From positions 1-57,263 of the forward strand of contig JARKPK010000132.1 of NCBI GenBank assembly GCA_029975295.1: a stretch of DNA of 57,263 nucleotides, written 5' to 3'. Below are positions 34,287 through 43,328 of this stretch, piece by piece. Each line of letters starts with the position of its first letter. Position 1 is the stretch's first letter. The notes below the pieces were generated by a model. That model searched no databases. It was given only the letters and a program-made list of their open reading frames with translations, and had not been told where the DNA came from. Both the position numbers and the translations under genes were made by a program. Source of the DNA: Thermoguttaceae bacterium (GTDB lineage Bacteria; Planctomycetota; Planctomycetia; Pirellulales; Thermoguttaceae).

Positions 34287-35237
34287 TCATTCAGAGCATC
34301 GATCGGGTGACGGCCGCTGACGCAGCGGTTCGGGCAAGGCGAACACCACCTCCTCGCGGCAGAGCACGCGCGATTCCACCGTGGCATCAAAACGGGATCG
34401 CAGCGTTTCGACGCAGCGCTCGACAACGTCTTCCGGCGCGCTGGCTCCCGCGGTGATCATCACCGTTTGATCGGCGGCGAACCAGTGCCAAAGCAAATCG
34501 TCGGGGCCGTCGATCAGATGAGCGGCAACGCCCTCGGCAGCGGCCAGCTCGGCGAGTCGGCGGCTGTTCGAACTGTTGCGGCTGCCGACAACCAAGACAA
34601 TGTCGGCATCGCGGCACCAACGACTGATGACTCGTTGCCGATTCTGGGTCGCATAGCAGATATCGGCTCGCGACGGGCCGACGATCCGCGGATACCGCTG
34701 AGTCAGCCGGGCGATGATCGCCGACGCATCGTCCATCGAAAGAGTGGTTTGGGTGAGATAGGCGAGTTTCGCGTCGACAGGCAACTCCAACCGCTCGACG
34801 TCGTCGGCCGTTTGCACCAGATGAATCCGATCGGGCGCCTCGCCAATCACTCCAACCACCTCGTCGTGGCCGGCGTGTCCGATCAGCACCACGTCGTAAC
34901 CTTCGGCGGCAAAGCGCATCGCCTCGCGATGAACCTTGGTGACCAGCGGGCAAGTCGCGTCGATCGTGCGAAGTCGGCGTTGGGCGGCCTCCGCGCGGAC
35001 TTGGGGCGAAACTCCGTGCGCGGAAAAGAGCAGCGCCGCCTCGGGTGGCACTTCGTCCAAACGATCGACGAACACGGCGCCTTGCTGGCGAAAGCCTTCA
35101 ACAACCCAACGGTTGTGAACGATCTCGTGGAAAACGTACACCGGCGCGCCGTACAATTCGATCGCTCGGCGCAGGCTTTCGATCGCCATATTCACGCCGG
35201 CGCAGAACCCGCGCGGCGCAACCAAGATGATTTGCAT
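34287..35237 (-). CDS. ispH: 4-hydroxy-3-methylbut-2-enyl diphosphate reductase
   Basis: IspH (LytB) performs the last step of the non-mevalonate isoprenoid pathway, reducing HMBPP to IPP and DMAPP with a [4Fe-4S] cluster. The 316-residue product has the three cluster cysteines at Cys12 (GFCAGV), Cys96 (DATCPLV) and Cys194 (ICYATQNRQ). The conserved HEIVHNRWVV, FSAHGVSP, LIGHAGHDEVVG and TQTTLSMDD blocks, and VVGSRNSSNSRRL near the C-terminus, are also present. It is complete and should be active. It lies upstream of the enolase-fold gene on the same strand. The start ATG 35237 begins the canonical MQIILVAPRGFCAG. Confidence 0.96.
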   Translation of the reverse strand: MQIILVAPRGFCAGVNMAIESLRRAIELYGAPVYVFHEIVHNRWVVEGFRQQGAVFVDRLDEVPPEAALLFSAHGVSPQVRAEAAQRRLRTIDATCPLVTKVHREAMRFAAEGYDVVLIGHAGHDEVVGVIGEAPDRIHLVQTADDVERLELPVDAKLAYLTQTTLSMDDASAIIARLTQRYPRIVGPSRADICYATQNRQRVISRWCRDADIVLVVGSRNSSNSRRLAELAAAEGVAAHLIDGPDDLLWHWFAADQTVMITAGASAPEDVVERCVETLRSRFDATVESRVLCREEVVFALPEPLRQRPSPDRCSE

Positions 35238-35465
35238 GGATTCTTCACTCGCTGGCCTCTATGATAGTTGATGATCTTAAGAAAGAATAGGACTATTGGC
35301 TCTGAACGAGGCGTTGCGAGGGCCGGTTTGCGCGCTTATTGCCGAATCGGCCGTGCGCGGGTCGGGCTTTCGTTGCATGGCTTTTTCGAAGAGTGCTTCT
35401 TTCGGGTGAATCGGCGCGATGAGTCGGCCCGACTTTTCGCGAGGATTTGACCCTGATTGATCGTT

Positions 35466-36254
35466 ATGTTGATTGCTGAAATCTTTCGTTCGTGGCAGGG
35501 TGAGGGCCGCCTGGCTGGGGCCGAAAGTCTCTTTGTGCGGCTGAGCGGGTGCAATTTGCGCTGCCGGTTTTGCGACACGCCCTACGCCTCGTGGTCGCCC
35601 GAGGGCGAAGACCTGTCGGTGGACGAGGTGCTGGGGCGGTTGGCGGCGCTTGACGGCAGCGAGCCTCGGGCCCAAGTCAAACTGCACGAGTCGTTGCGCC
35701 GCCGCCTGCGGAGCGACCGTTTGCTCCGGTTCGACCCGGCGGGCCATCTCGCCCGGCCCCTGCCGGTGGTGATCACCGGAGGCGAGCCGTTTCTTTGGGG
35801 CGAGTTGTCGGCGATCTGCGAACAGCTCCGGCAGCAGGGGAGGCACATCACGATCGAAACCTCGGGAACGATTTACGCGCCGGTCGCGTGCGATCTGATG
35901 TCGATTAGTCCGAAACTGAGCAATTCAACGCCATCGCCGGAGGGCGACCCTCGGTGGACATGGCGTCACGAAACGACGCGGCATGCGCCCGATGTCGTAC
36001 GGCGTTTCGCGGCCGAGTACGATTACCAGATCAAGTTTGTGATTGACCAGCCGGCTGACGTCGACGAGGTGGAGGCTTACTTGGAGGCGACGCCCGAAAT
36101 CGATCGTCGCCGGGTGTGGCTGATGCCGCAGGGCGCCAATGCCGACGACCTTGCCGAGAAGGCCGCGTGGCTCGAACCGCTGTGTCACCAGCGGGGATTC
36201 GAGTATTGCCCGCGCTGGCAGGTGGCCTGGTTCAGCGCCCAACGGGGCTGGTGA
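35466..36254 (+). CDS. queE: 7-carboxy-7-deazaguanine synthase
   Basis: QueE is a radical SAM enzyme that converts 6-carboxytetrahydropterin to 7-carboxy-7-deazaguanine, a key step in queuosine (or deazaguanine DNA modification) synthesis. The start at ATG 35466 gives MLIAEIFRSWQGEG, the usual family opening; a TTG nine bases upstream is better spaced from GAGGA and remains possible. The cluster motif CNLRCRFCDTPYASW (Cys29, Cys33, Cys36) is followed by VITGGEPFLW, HITIETSGT, SISPKLSNSTP and VWLMPQG. A roughly 35-residue insert between the cluster motif and GGEP (VKLHESLRRRLRSD) is modest. No other que gene is in the window. Confidence 0.92.
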   Translation: MLIAEIFRSWQGEGRLAGAESLFVRLSGCNLRCRFCDTPYASWSPEGEDLSVDEVLGRLAALDGSEPRAQVKLHESLRRRLRSDRLLRFDPAGHLARPLPVVITGGEPFLWGELSAICEQLRQQGRHITIETSGTIYAPVACDLMSISPKLSNSTPSPEGDPRWTWRHETTRHAPDVVRRFAAEYDYQIKFVIDQPADVDEVEAYLEATPEIDRRRVWLMPQGANADDLAEKAAWLEPLCHQRGFEYCPRWQVAWFSAQRGW

Positions 36255-36411
36255 GCGGCCTGTGGCGGTCGTTGACCGATTCGAGCGGCCGAGTGCGATC
36301 GGGCGAGAATGCCGCTTTGCGCCGAGGTGGAGTTGGGCCATGCCGGCCGTGGACGCTTGCGTCGCACGACTGCGTGGAACCGTCGTGGGGGCGCTCGCAG
36401 CGAGAGAAGGC

Positions 36412-37092
36412 ATGAATGCACTGGTTGTCAACGACCTGAGCAAGCAATTTCCCACGCGGAGTGAGCCGTTGGTGGTGCTTCGAGGCGTTTCGCTTCGCTT
36501 GGATGCGGGCGAAAACGCCGCTATCGTCGGCCCGAGCGGATCGGGCAAGAGCACCCTGCTCAGCATCATCGGAGGCTTGGAGCCGCCGACGGGAGGCAAC
36601 GTCGAGTTGGCCGGCGATGACCCGTGGCGTCTCGATCCTCAGCAGCTTGCGCGGTTCCGCAACATGCGCGTGGGTTTCGTATTCCAAGAGCATTACTTGC
36701 TTCCCCAGTGCTCTGTGTTGGAGAACGTGCTTCTTCCGACTTTGGCGGCGGGCGGGCCATCGCGGCAGAGTGTGGAGCGGGCGACAATGTTGCTCGATCG
36801 AGTCGGGTTGGCCAACCGTTTAGAGCATCGACCGGCCGAGCTGTCGGGCGGCGAACGCCAGCGGGCGGCATTGGCTCGGGCGCTGATCAATCGGCCGCTG
36901 CTCGTGCTGGCCGATGAGCCCACCGGCAACCTCGATCGGATCGCGGGCCAGAATGTGGCCGAGCTGCTCTTGGAATTGCAGACGATTGAACGAACGATCC
37001 TAATCGTGGTTACGCATAGCCGACGATTAGCCGATTTGATGCAGCGCCGCTGGGAGTTGGCCGACGGTCGATTGTGCCCCGTTGCAGAGTAG
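36412..37092 (+). CDS. LolD/MacB-type ABC transporter ATP-binding protein
   Basis: The 226-residue cytoplasmic ATPase belongs to the MacB/LolD/FtsE subfamily. Walker A is GPSGSGKST (40-48), the Q-loop lies in VFQEHYLLPQCSVLENV, the ABC signature is LSGGERQRAALARAL (144-158), and Walker B is LLVLADEPTGNLD (163-175). The H-loop His lies in VVTHSRRLADL. The FtsX-type permease gene follows in the same direction, about 230 bases downstream, so the two should form a mechanotransmission or lipoprotein-type transporter in the inner membrane. ATG 36412 has a GAGAAGG ribosome binding site. A longer frame upstream overlaps queE and is not needed. Confidence 0.9.
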   Translation: MNALVVNDLSKQFPTRSEPLVVLRGVSLRLDAGENAAIVGPSGSGKSTLLSIIGGLEPPTGGNVELAGDDPWRLDPQQLARFRNMRVGFVFQEHYLLPQCSVLENVLLPTLAAGGPSRQSVERATMLLDRVGLANRLEHRPAELSGGERQRAALARALINRPLLVLADEPTGNLDRIAGQNVAELLLELQTIERTILIVVTHSRRLADLMQRRWELADGRLCPVAE

Positions 37093-37325
37093 GCTTCTCT
37101 CGGAGTTCGCGGCAAATACGAGCGACGATCGCCGCATGCAGGCGGGGAGATCAAGGCGGCGCAGCGGGGCTTTCAAGAAGCCGGTTGTGCAAGACTGAAA
37201 GGCCTTCGGCCTTCCGCAGTTGCATGGCGGACCTTGAGCGGCGTTAAAACGGGCTGCTGGTCACGCTTTTGGCGCGCCTCATGCGGCGTGAAGGCTTCCG
37301 TGATGGCGGGAAGAGAGGATGCGGC

Positions 37326-40300
37326 ATGTCGGCTTGGCGGTTGACGATCAACTCGCTGACGCATTATCGATGGCCTAATGCGGCCGTTGCGGCTGGGGTG
37401 GCGGTTGCAGCGGCCGTGCTGTGCGGCGCGCTGATCGTGGGCGACTCGATGCGCGCCAGCTTGGCCAGCTTGGCGCAAAAGCGGTTGGGCAATGTTGAAG
37501 CGGCGTTGATCGCACCCCGTTTCATTCGCGCCGAGTTGGCGCGAGAAATCGAGCGCGCCTTGGCAGAGCAAATGCCGGAACAGGCCGCTCCCATCTTGCC
37601 CGGCATTGTCGTCGATGCCGCCGTGGAAACGTCCGATCGGCGGGCTGCGCGACGATCGGTTCATCTTAAGCTTTGGGCGGTTGATCGCGCCGAGCGGATT
37701 TTTCCCGATCAAGCTCCGTTCCCCGAGCCGCATGGCGAGTCGGTGGTTCTCAACAACTCGGCGGCAGATCGGCTGGGCGTGAGAGAATCGGACGCCGTGA
37801 TTCTGCGGTTGCCTTCGCAGGGAGAGATACCGGCGGAAAGCGTGCTGGGCCGCAAGAGCGAGCCGATGCAAAGCGTCCGCGTGCGGGTGTCGCGGGTGAT
37901 GGACGATGAGGCATGGGGCCGGTTCGGACTGGAAACGACGCAGCGTGTGCGCCCGACAGCTTGGGTTTCGCGAAGTTCATTGTGCGAATGGCTCGGGCTG
38001 CCCGATCGTGCGAACGTGCTGCTGGCCGTTCCGTCGGCGGCAGACAACCGTGTGAACTTGGCCGAGGTCTTGCAGCGGCAGCTTCGACCCGACTGGGACG
38101 ATTGCGGGGTGCGCATCGAGCAGTCGCCCGGCGGGGTTCTCGTTGTTACCACTGCCCAACTGGTGATGCCGCCGTCGCTCGAATCGGCTCTTCGCAGGGT
38201 GTTTGCCGACCGTCCCATCCAGCCGGCGTTGACGCACCTGGCCAATGCAATGGCCTGCGACGATCGCTCCATTCCCTATTCCACGATCACGGCCGTCGAT
38301 TTCCGAAGTAAGCCGCCCTTGGGGCCGATCTGCGATGTAAAAGGCCGCCCCATCCCGCCGTTGCGCGACGACGAAATCGTACTGAACGCCTGGGCCGCCG
38401 AGCAGTTGCGCGCCCGTTCGGGCGACCGAGTGACCGTCGTCTTTTTCGAGCCGGAGGTTGAGCAGGGCCGATATCGTGAACGAACGACCGCATTCACGCT
38501 TGCGGCTGTGGCGAGCATGACGGGAGCGGCAGTCGATCGGGCATGGACGCCGCGCGTGCCGGGAATCACGGATCAATTGACCCTGGGCGACTGGGATCCG
38601 CCTTTTCCGTTCGAACAGAATCGGATTCGGCCCGTGGACGACGACTATTGGAAGCAGTGGGGACCCACGCCCAAGGCGTTCGTTTCGCTGGCGACGGGAC
38701 GCAGACTTTGGGCCGGCCGGTTCGGCGAAACAACCACTCTTCGCGTTGCTCCGGAGGCTGTTGAATCGATCGGAGGTCGAAGCGGGCTTGGGGGGCGACC
38801 GAATGTCGATCCGGCCGAGGTGGGCCTAATCTTCCTGCCTGTCCGCTGGCAGGCGTTGGCCGCGGCGGTGGGAACGACCCCCTTTCAGTGGTTGTTCCTC
38901 GGGTTCAGCGGTTTCGTCATCGTTGCCGCGCTGTTGCTGCTAGTCTCGTTGTTTCGATTGGCGATTGATCGCCGGTCTGCCGAACTGGGGTTGATGTCGG
39001 CTGTTGGGTTCGCGCGAACGCGGATCATGAAGCATGTGCTGATCGAGGCAGCCGTCGTCGCTTCCCTCGGATCGCTCGTCGGAACGGCGCTTGGGGCGGG
39101 CTACGCATCGCTGATGCTTTGGGGGCTGCGCACTTGGTGGTTGCCCGCTGTCGGCACAACACAACTCTCGTTGGACGTGGGGGCAGCCAGTGTCGTTTGG
39201 GGATGGTTCATCGCCACGGCGGCGGCACTGGCGGCTATGGGCTTCGCTGCGCGGCGGTTGATAGAGATTCCGCCTCGGGCCTTGCTGGCAGGCGCGACGA
39301 GCGCCGCCGATGCCGCGGGCTTCGGCCGCTCGAACCGGTTTGTTCTGTGGGGCGTTGGCATGTTGGTTGTGATGGCGGTGGCGGGCGCAGCGGTTGCCTT
39401 CGTTCCCGAACGACTTCGCGCCGTCTTGTTCTTCATCGTGGGGATGGGATCGTGGGCGTCGCTGCTGACCCTTCTTTACGGCCTCATCGGGCAGGGCAGG
39501 GCGGTGACGATCGACCGCCCGGCCTGCTGCGCTTTGCTCCGATTGGCGGTGGTCAATGTCGCGGCCAAGCGGGGGCGGAGCCTGCTTTCGGCCGCCCTGT
39601 TGTCTTTGGCGGTGTTCTTGATTACGGCGATTTCCGCCTTCCAGATCGATCCGGGGCAGTTCGGTCTCGATCGGGACAGCGGCAACGGCGGTTTCGCGCT
39701 GATCGCGCAATCGCTCCGCGCGATTGATCACGATTTGAATACGGAGCAGGGGCGCGCCGCCGTACAGCTCATTTTGCCGGAGGAGATCGCCCGGAAAACG
39801 CGTGTGTTTCCCATTCGGGTGAAGCCGGGCGACGACGCCAGTTGTTTGAACCCTTATCGCATCAGTCGGCCGCGCGTTTTGGGGGTGCCCGATTCACTGA
39901 TCGAACGCGGCGGCTTTGCATTTGCCCAAGCCGCCAACCGCGATCATCCCTGGCGGGCGCTGCGCGACGGCGCGGAAGCCGGGGGCGGCGAGCCCGCTGA
40001 AAACGCCCCAACACCTGTCGTCATCGACAAGAACACGGCCATGTATTCGCTGCATCTGTGGGAGGGCGTTGGGCAGGAGTTCGCGATCGACGACGGCTCG
40101 GGCGGGCAGATCAGGATGAGGGTTGTCGGGCTGTTGGAGAACAGCATCTTTCAGGGCGACTTGCTGATCGCCGAGTCGGTTTTTGTTCGCTTGTTTCCGG
40201 GCGAGTCGGGGTATCGGTACTTCTTGATCGAGTCGAACTTCGATGCAGCGAGATCGAACGCCCCGCCGCCCGCCGCTTCCGATGCCGTCCTTCGCCGCGC

Positions 40301-40766
40301 TTGGGAGACAAGCCTGAGTGATTACGGGGTGGAAACCCAAACCACTGTTGAGCGGCTTGCCGAACTGGCGGCCGTTCAAAACACCTACCTTTCGACCTTT
40401 CGCAGCTTGGGTGGCCTGGGGTTGTTGCTCGGTTCGGTCGGCCTGGCGGTGGTGCAATGGCGGACGTTGCTCGAACGTCGCGGCGAATTGGCGCTGATGC
40501 AGGCGGCCGGTTTTTCACGGACTCGGTTGACCGTCCTTGTTCTCTGCGAAACATGGCTGCTGCTCGGCGCAGGCTGCGCCGTCGGGCTGGCGTCGGCGGC
40601 GGCCGCCACGCTGCCCTATGCGGCGGCAAGGGCCTCAACCCCGTGGATCGCCATCTTATTGCTGGCGGGCGCCATGTTGGCCATCGGCAGCTCGGTTGCC
40701 GGACTGTCGGCCGCCGTCGTCTTGCGACGTTCGCCTTGGGCCGAATTGCGCAGGGAATTGCGTTAG
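37326..40766 (+). CDS. Large FtsX-type ABC transporter permease
   Basis: The 1146-residue membrane protein pairs with the upstream ATPase. An N-terminal helix (WPNAAVAAGVAVAAAVLCGALIVGDSM) is followed by a large periplasmic domain to about residue 510. A first FtsX core follows (FSGFVIVAALLLLVSLFRLAI, ELGLMSAVGFARTRIMKHVLIEAAVV, four helices) and then a second set of helices near 675-770. A second periplasmic domain and a C-terminal FtsX core complete it (LGGLGLLLGSVGLAVVQWRTLLERRGELALMQAAGFSR, ending LRRSPWAELRRELR). This double-FtsX plan is that of YbbP/LolE-like DUF214 permeases, exporting or extracting lipids or lipoproteins. The start at ATG 37326 gives MSAWRLTINSLTHYR, the typical opening. 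The size is unusually large but plausible. Confidence 0.87.
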   Translation: MSAWRLTINSLTHYRWPNAAVAAGVAVAAAVLCGALIVGDSMRASLASLAQKRLGNVEAALIAPRFIRAELAREIERALAEQMPEQAAPILPGIVVDAAVETSDRRAARRSVHLKLWAVDRAERIFPDQAPFPEPHGESVVLNNSAADRLGVRESDAVILRLPSQGEIPAESVLGRKSEPMQSVRVRVSRVMDDEAWGRFGLETTQRVRPTAWVSRSSLCEWLGLPDRANVLLAVPSAADNRVNLAEVLQRQLRPDWDDCGVRIEQSPGGVLVVTTAQLVMPPSLESALRRVFADRPIQPALTHLANAMACDDRSIPYSTITAVDFRSKPPLGPICDVKGRPIPPLRDDEIVLNAWAAEQLRARSGDRVTVVFFEPEVEQGRYRERTTAFTLAAVASMTGAAVDRAWTPRVPGITDQLTLGDWDPPFPFEQNRIRPVDDDYWKQWGPTPKAFVSLATGRRLWAGRFGETTTLRVAPEAVESIGGRSGLGGRPNVDPAEVGLIFLPVRWQALAAAVGTTPFQWLFLGFSGFVIVAALLLLVSLFRLAIDRRSAELGLMSAVGFARTRIMKHVLIEAAVVASLGSLVGTALGAGYASLMLWGLRTWWLPAVGTTQLSLDVGAASVVWGWFIATAAALAAMGFAARRLIEIPPRALLAGATSAADAAGFGRSNRFVLWGVGMLVVMAVAGAAVAFVPERLRAVLFFIVGMGSWASLLTLLYGLIGQGRAVTIDRPACCALLRLAVVNVAAKRGRSLLSAALLSLAVFLITAISAFQIDPGQFGLDRDSGNGGFALIAQSLRAIDHDLNTEQGRAAVQLILPEEIARKTRVFPIRVKPGDDASCLNPYRISRPRVLGVPDSLIERGGFAFAQAANRDHPWRALRDGAEAGGGEPAENAPTPVVIDKNTAMYSLHLWEGVGQEFAIDDGSGGQIRMRVVGLLENSIFQGDLLIAESVFVRLFPGESGYRYFLIESNFDAARSNAPPPAASDAVLRRAWETSLSDYGVETQTTVERLAELAAVQNTYLSTFRSLGGLGLLLGSVGLAVVQWRTLLERRGELALMQAAGFSRTRLTVLVLCETWLLLGAGCAVGLASAAAATLPYAAARASTPWIAILLLAGAMLAIGSSVAGLSAAVVLRRSPWAELRRELR

Positions 40767-40863
40767 CGCGGCGTTCCAAGAATTCGGGCCGGGCCTGGAC
40801 GAGCGCGACTGTCGCTCGGCCGGGCATGGGGCCTGCGCCGTTCTCGGCCAGACGTAGTCTTGC

Positions 40864-41796
40864 TCAACGCATCGGGGTGTTCAAATCAACCAGCAGTCCC
40901 AAGCACCCTAGTCCATAGAACGTATATTCGCAGTCGGCCTCTGCATCCCATGCGGCCCCGCGAAAACCGCCCTCGGCCAACTCCAGCGACTCGACGAACG
41001 GAACAGACTGCTGAAGCTCGATGTCCTTTGCCGGTGCAATCTGCGCCGCGACTGTCAATGCGGCAAAGGTGCTGAGCAGGTCGGAACACGGCGCCGAGGC
41101 GTGGGCGGGCCATCCTCCGTCCGGCATGCGGACGGTTTGAAGGTAGCGTTGGGCCGCCGCGGCGATGTGCTGGGGGAAAGCGTCAAGCAGTTGAAGCAGC
41201 GAGCAGGCCGCTGCCGTGGGATTCACGCCGCTGCGACGGACCACGGGCAGCTCGGCGAACCCGCCGTCGGGCTGCTGCCGCGAGGCGATTTCAGCGACCG
41301 TTTCGTGCGAGGCGGGAATGGTTGATCCGACGAGTTGGGCCGTGGCCGTCACCAGGAAGGTGCCATACGTGCTCGATGGGCCGGACTGTTCCGTCTTGGC
41401 GAAGCCCCCGTCCGGGCGTCGCAGCCGGGAGATCATCGGTTCAAGCACGGATCGACGATCGACCGAGGCGGCAATTCGCCCCGCTGGTCCGCCGAGCCGC
41501 TCGATCATTTCCAGCGATTGAACCGCGGCGAGAATGTCAACGGGCGGCAGCGACGACCGCAGCCGCGCCGCCAGGTACTCAGCAGTCGGCATGACGACGG
41601 AGTCGTCCCATCGGCCGAGCACTGCCAGCGCCCTAAGGGCAAAACCCGTGTAGTAGCAGTCGCTGCCGCCGCGCCGCCCGGCGAAACCGCCGTCGCCGCA
41701 CTGCCTTGCCAAAACAGCTTGCGCGTGCCGCTCACGCCGTGACGGATCGAGCCGGGCGACTCCGAGGGCCAATCGCAGCGACAATTCCCAGAGCAT
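40864..41796 (-). CDS. Prenyltransferase/squalene-oxidase-repeat protein (soluble)
   Basis: The 310-residue soluble protein is built of alpha/alpha repeats of the protein prenyltransferase beta-subunit/terpene cyclase type: CGDGGFAGRRGGSDCYYTGFALRALAVLG, RPDGGFAKTEQSG, QPDGGFAELPVVRRSGVNPTAAACSLLQLL, MPDGGWPAHASAPCSDLLSTFAAL and AEGGFRGAAWDAEADCEYTFYGLGCLG. The 'DGGF..' turns recur five times, as expected for an alpha-alpha toroid. In eukaryotes this is Rab geranylgeranyltransferase beta; in planctomycetes the activity is unknown, and it may bind lipids. There is no signal peptide. It lies downstream of the two-component operon on the same strand, with a 107-base gap, and ends convergent with the ABC permease. 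Confidence 0.85.
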   Translation of the reverse strand: MLWELSLRLALGVARLDPSRRERHAQAVLARQCGDGGFAGRRGGSDCYYTGFALRALAVLGRWDDSVVMPTAEYLAARLRSSLPPVDILAAVQSLEMIERLGGPAGRIAASVDRRSVLEPMISRLRRPDGGFAKTEQSGPSSTYGTFLVTATAQLVGSTIPASHETVAEIASRQQPDGGFAELPVVRRSGVNPTAAACSLLQLLDAFPQHIAAAAQRYLQTVRMPDGGWPAHASAPCSDLLSTFAALTVAAQIAPAKDIELQQSVPFVESLELAEGGFRGAAWDAEADCEYTFYGLGCLGLLVDLNTPMR

Positions 41797-41903
41797 AAGG
41801 CGCCACTTCCGAAAAGCCGGTTCACATTCTAACCGGGCACAAGCGGTTTCGCGTTAGCCGGCGTGTTTTTCCGTTCGAAAGCTCGATGCGGCGAACAGTG
41901 AGA

Positions 41904-43319
41904 TCAGATCGCTTCGTCGCCCTCTCCGTAGCCGGCCATCTTCCGCTTCAACGTCACGCGGTGCAAGCCGAGTTGCTTTGCGGCCGCGAGGAATTGCCCC
42001 CGATTGCGAGCCAGCACCGCGCGAAACAATGGAGGCTCGATGAGATTCATTAGTTGTTCGTAGAGCCCGGTTGCCTCGGGGCGGGCTGCTATCTGCTGCT
42101 CGGCCCAGGCGGCAACCATCGCGGCTAGCATGGTCTCGCGCGTTGCGTTGGTGTCGTGCGAGGCGGGGGTGGGCGGGGGGAAGTGATCGCGGTGCAGCGG
42201 GCCGCCCCGGGCGATGAGCACGGCATGTTCCAGCGCATTGCGCAATTCGCGCACGTTGCCGTACCAGGGCCGCGATTCCAATTGCGCCGCGATCTCGGGC
42301 GTTAGTATCGGGCGAGGGCAGCGGTTCTTCGCCGCCAACTGATCGAGGAAGAACTCGGCCAGCAGGGGAACGTCGCCCGGCCGCTGGCGCAACGGAGGCA
42401 ATTCGATGGTGAAGGTCATCAGCCGGTAATACAAATCCGCTCGAAACCGACCTTCGGCCACGAGCCGTCCGAGGTCCTGATGCGTAGCGGTGATGATGCG
42501 AAAGTCGCTGCGGACGGCCCGATCGCCGCCAACCGGCGCGAATTCGCCGTACTCGAGCACTCGTAAGAGCTTCACCTGAACGGCGGGAGGTATGTCGGCA
42601 GCTTCGTCGAGGAAGATGGTTCCGCCATGCGCCTGTTCGAGCACTCCCTTTCGCGACGACTCGGCCCCGGTAAACGCGCCGCGCACGTGACCGAACAACT
42701 CGCTTTCGGCCAGCGTGGGGCTCAGCGCCGCCAAATTCACCGCCACAAACGGCCCTTGGGCGCGGCGGCTGTACTGATGGATCGCGCGGGCGACCAGTTC
42801 TTTCCCCGTGCCGCTCTCGCCGTGGATATGCACGCATGCGTCCGACGCGGCCACCATGGCGATTCGCTTGAAGACTTCCTGCATGGCCGGCGACGCGCCG
42901 ACGAGCGTCGGCTGCGCCGTTGCGGCGGGCGGGGCGCGCCGCGAGTTCGCGGAGGCCGGCCGCGGCTCAATCGCCCGTTCAATCGCATGCTGCGCGGCCG
43001 CCAGTTCGAAGGGCTTCACCAAATACTCGAACGCCCCGCGCCGCATCGCCTCGATGGCCGTCGGCAGATCGCCGAAGGCGGTGATGATGATGATCGGCAG
43101 CGGTCCGATCTGTTCGTGAAATCGCCGCATCGCGGTAATTCCGTCGATGCCTGGCAGACGGACATCGAGCACGACGACGTCGGGCCGCTGGCGCTCGGCC
43201 AACGCGAAGCCTTCTTCGGCCGAAGGCGCGGAGGCGGTGGTGTGGCCCAACGATCGGACCAGTTCGGAGAGTCCCCAACAGATGCTCGGTTCGTCGTCAA
43301 CGATCAAGACATGAGCCAT
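41904..43319 (-). CDS. Sigma-54-dependent NtrC-type response regulator
   Basis: The 471-residue transcription activator has a receiver domain (residues 1-120; acidic pocket DDE at 8-10, phospho-acceptor Asp52 in VVVLDVRLPG, Lys in LVKPF). The AAA+ domain has Walker A GESGTGKE (167-174), the sigma-54 contact loop GAFTGA (214-219), Walker B GGTIFLDEAADIP and the R-finger region RFRADLYYRL. The C-terminal Fis-type helix-turn-helix is FLAAAKQLGLHRVTLKRKM. It should activate sigma-54 promoters when phosphorylated by the adjacent kinase, whose stop lies nine bases before its start. Targets are unknown; a dyad upstream of the kinase gene is a candidate site. Confidence 0.94.
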   Translation of the reverse strand: MAHVLIVDDEPSICWGLSELVRSLGHTTASAPSAEEGFALAERQRPDVVVLDVRLPGIDGITAMRRFHEQIGPLPIIIITAFGDLPTAIEAMRRGAFEYLVKPFELAAAQHAIERAIEPRPASANSRRAPPAATAQPTLVGASPAMQEVFKRIAMVAASDACVHIHGESGTGKELVARAIHQYSRRAQGPFVAVNLAALSPTLAESELFGHVRGAFTGAESSRKGVLEQAHGGTIFLDEAADIPPAVQVKLLRVLEYGEFAPVGGDRAVRSDFRIITATHQDLGRLVAEGRFRADLYYRLMTFTIELPPLRQRPGDVPLLAEFFLDQLAAKNRCPRPILTPEIAAQLESRPWYGNVRELRNALEHAVLIARGGPLHRDHFPPPTPASHDTNATRETMLAAMVAAWAEQQIAARPEATGLYEQLMNLIEPPLFRAVLARNRGQFLAAAKQLGLHRVTLKRKMAGYGEGDEAI

Positions 43320-43328
43320 AGCGTTTCG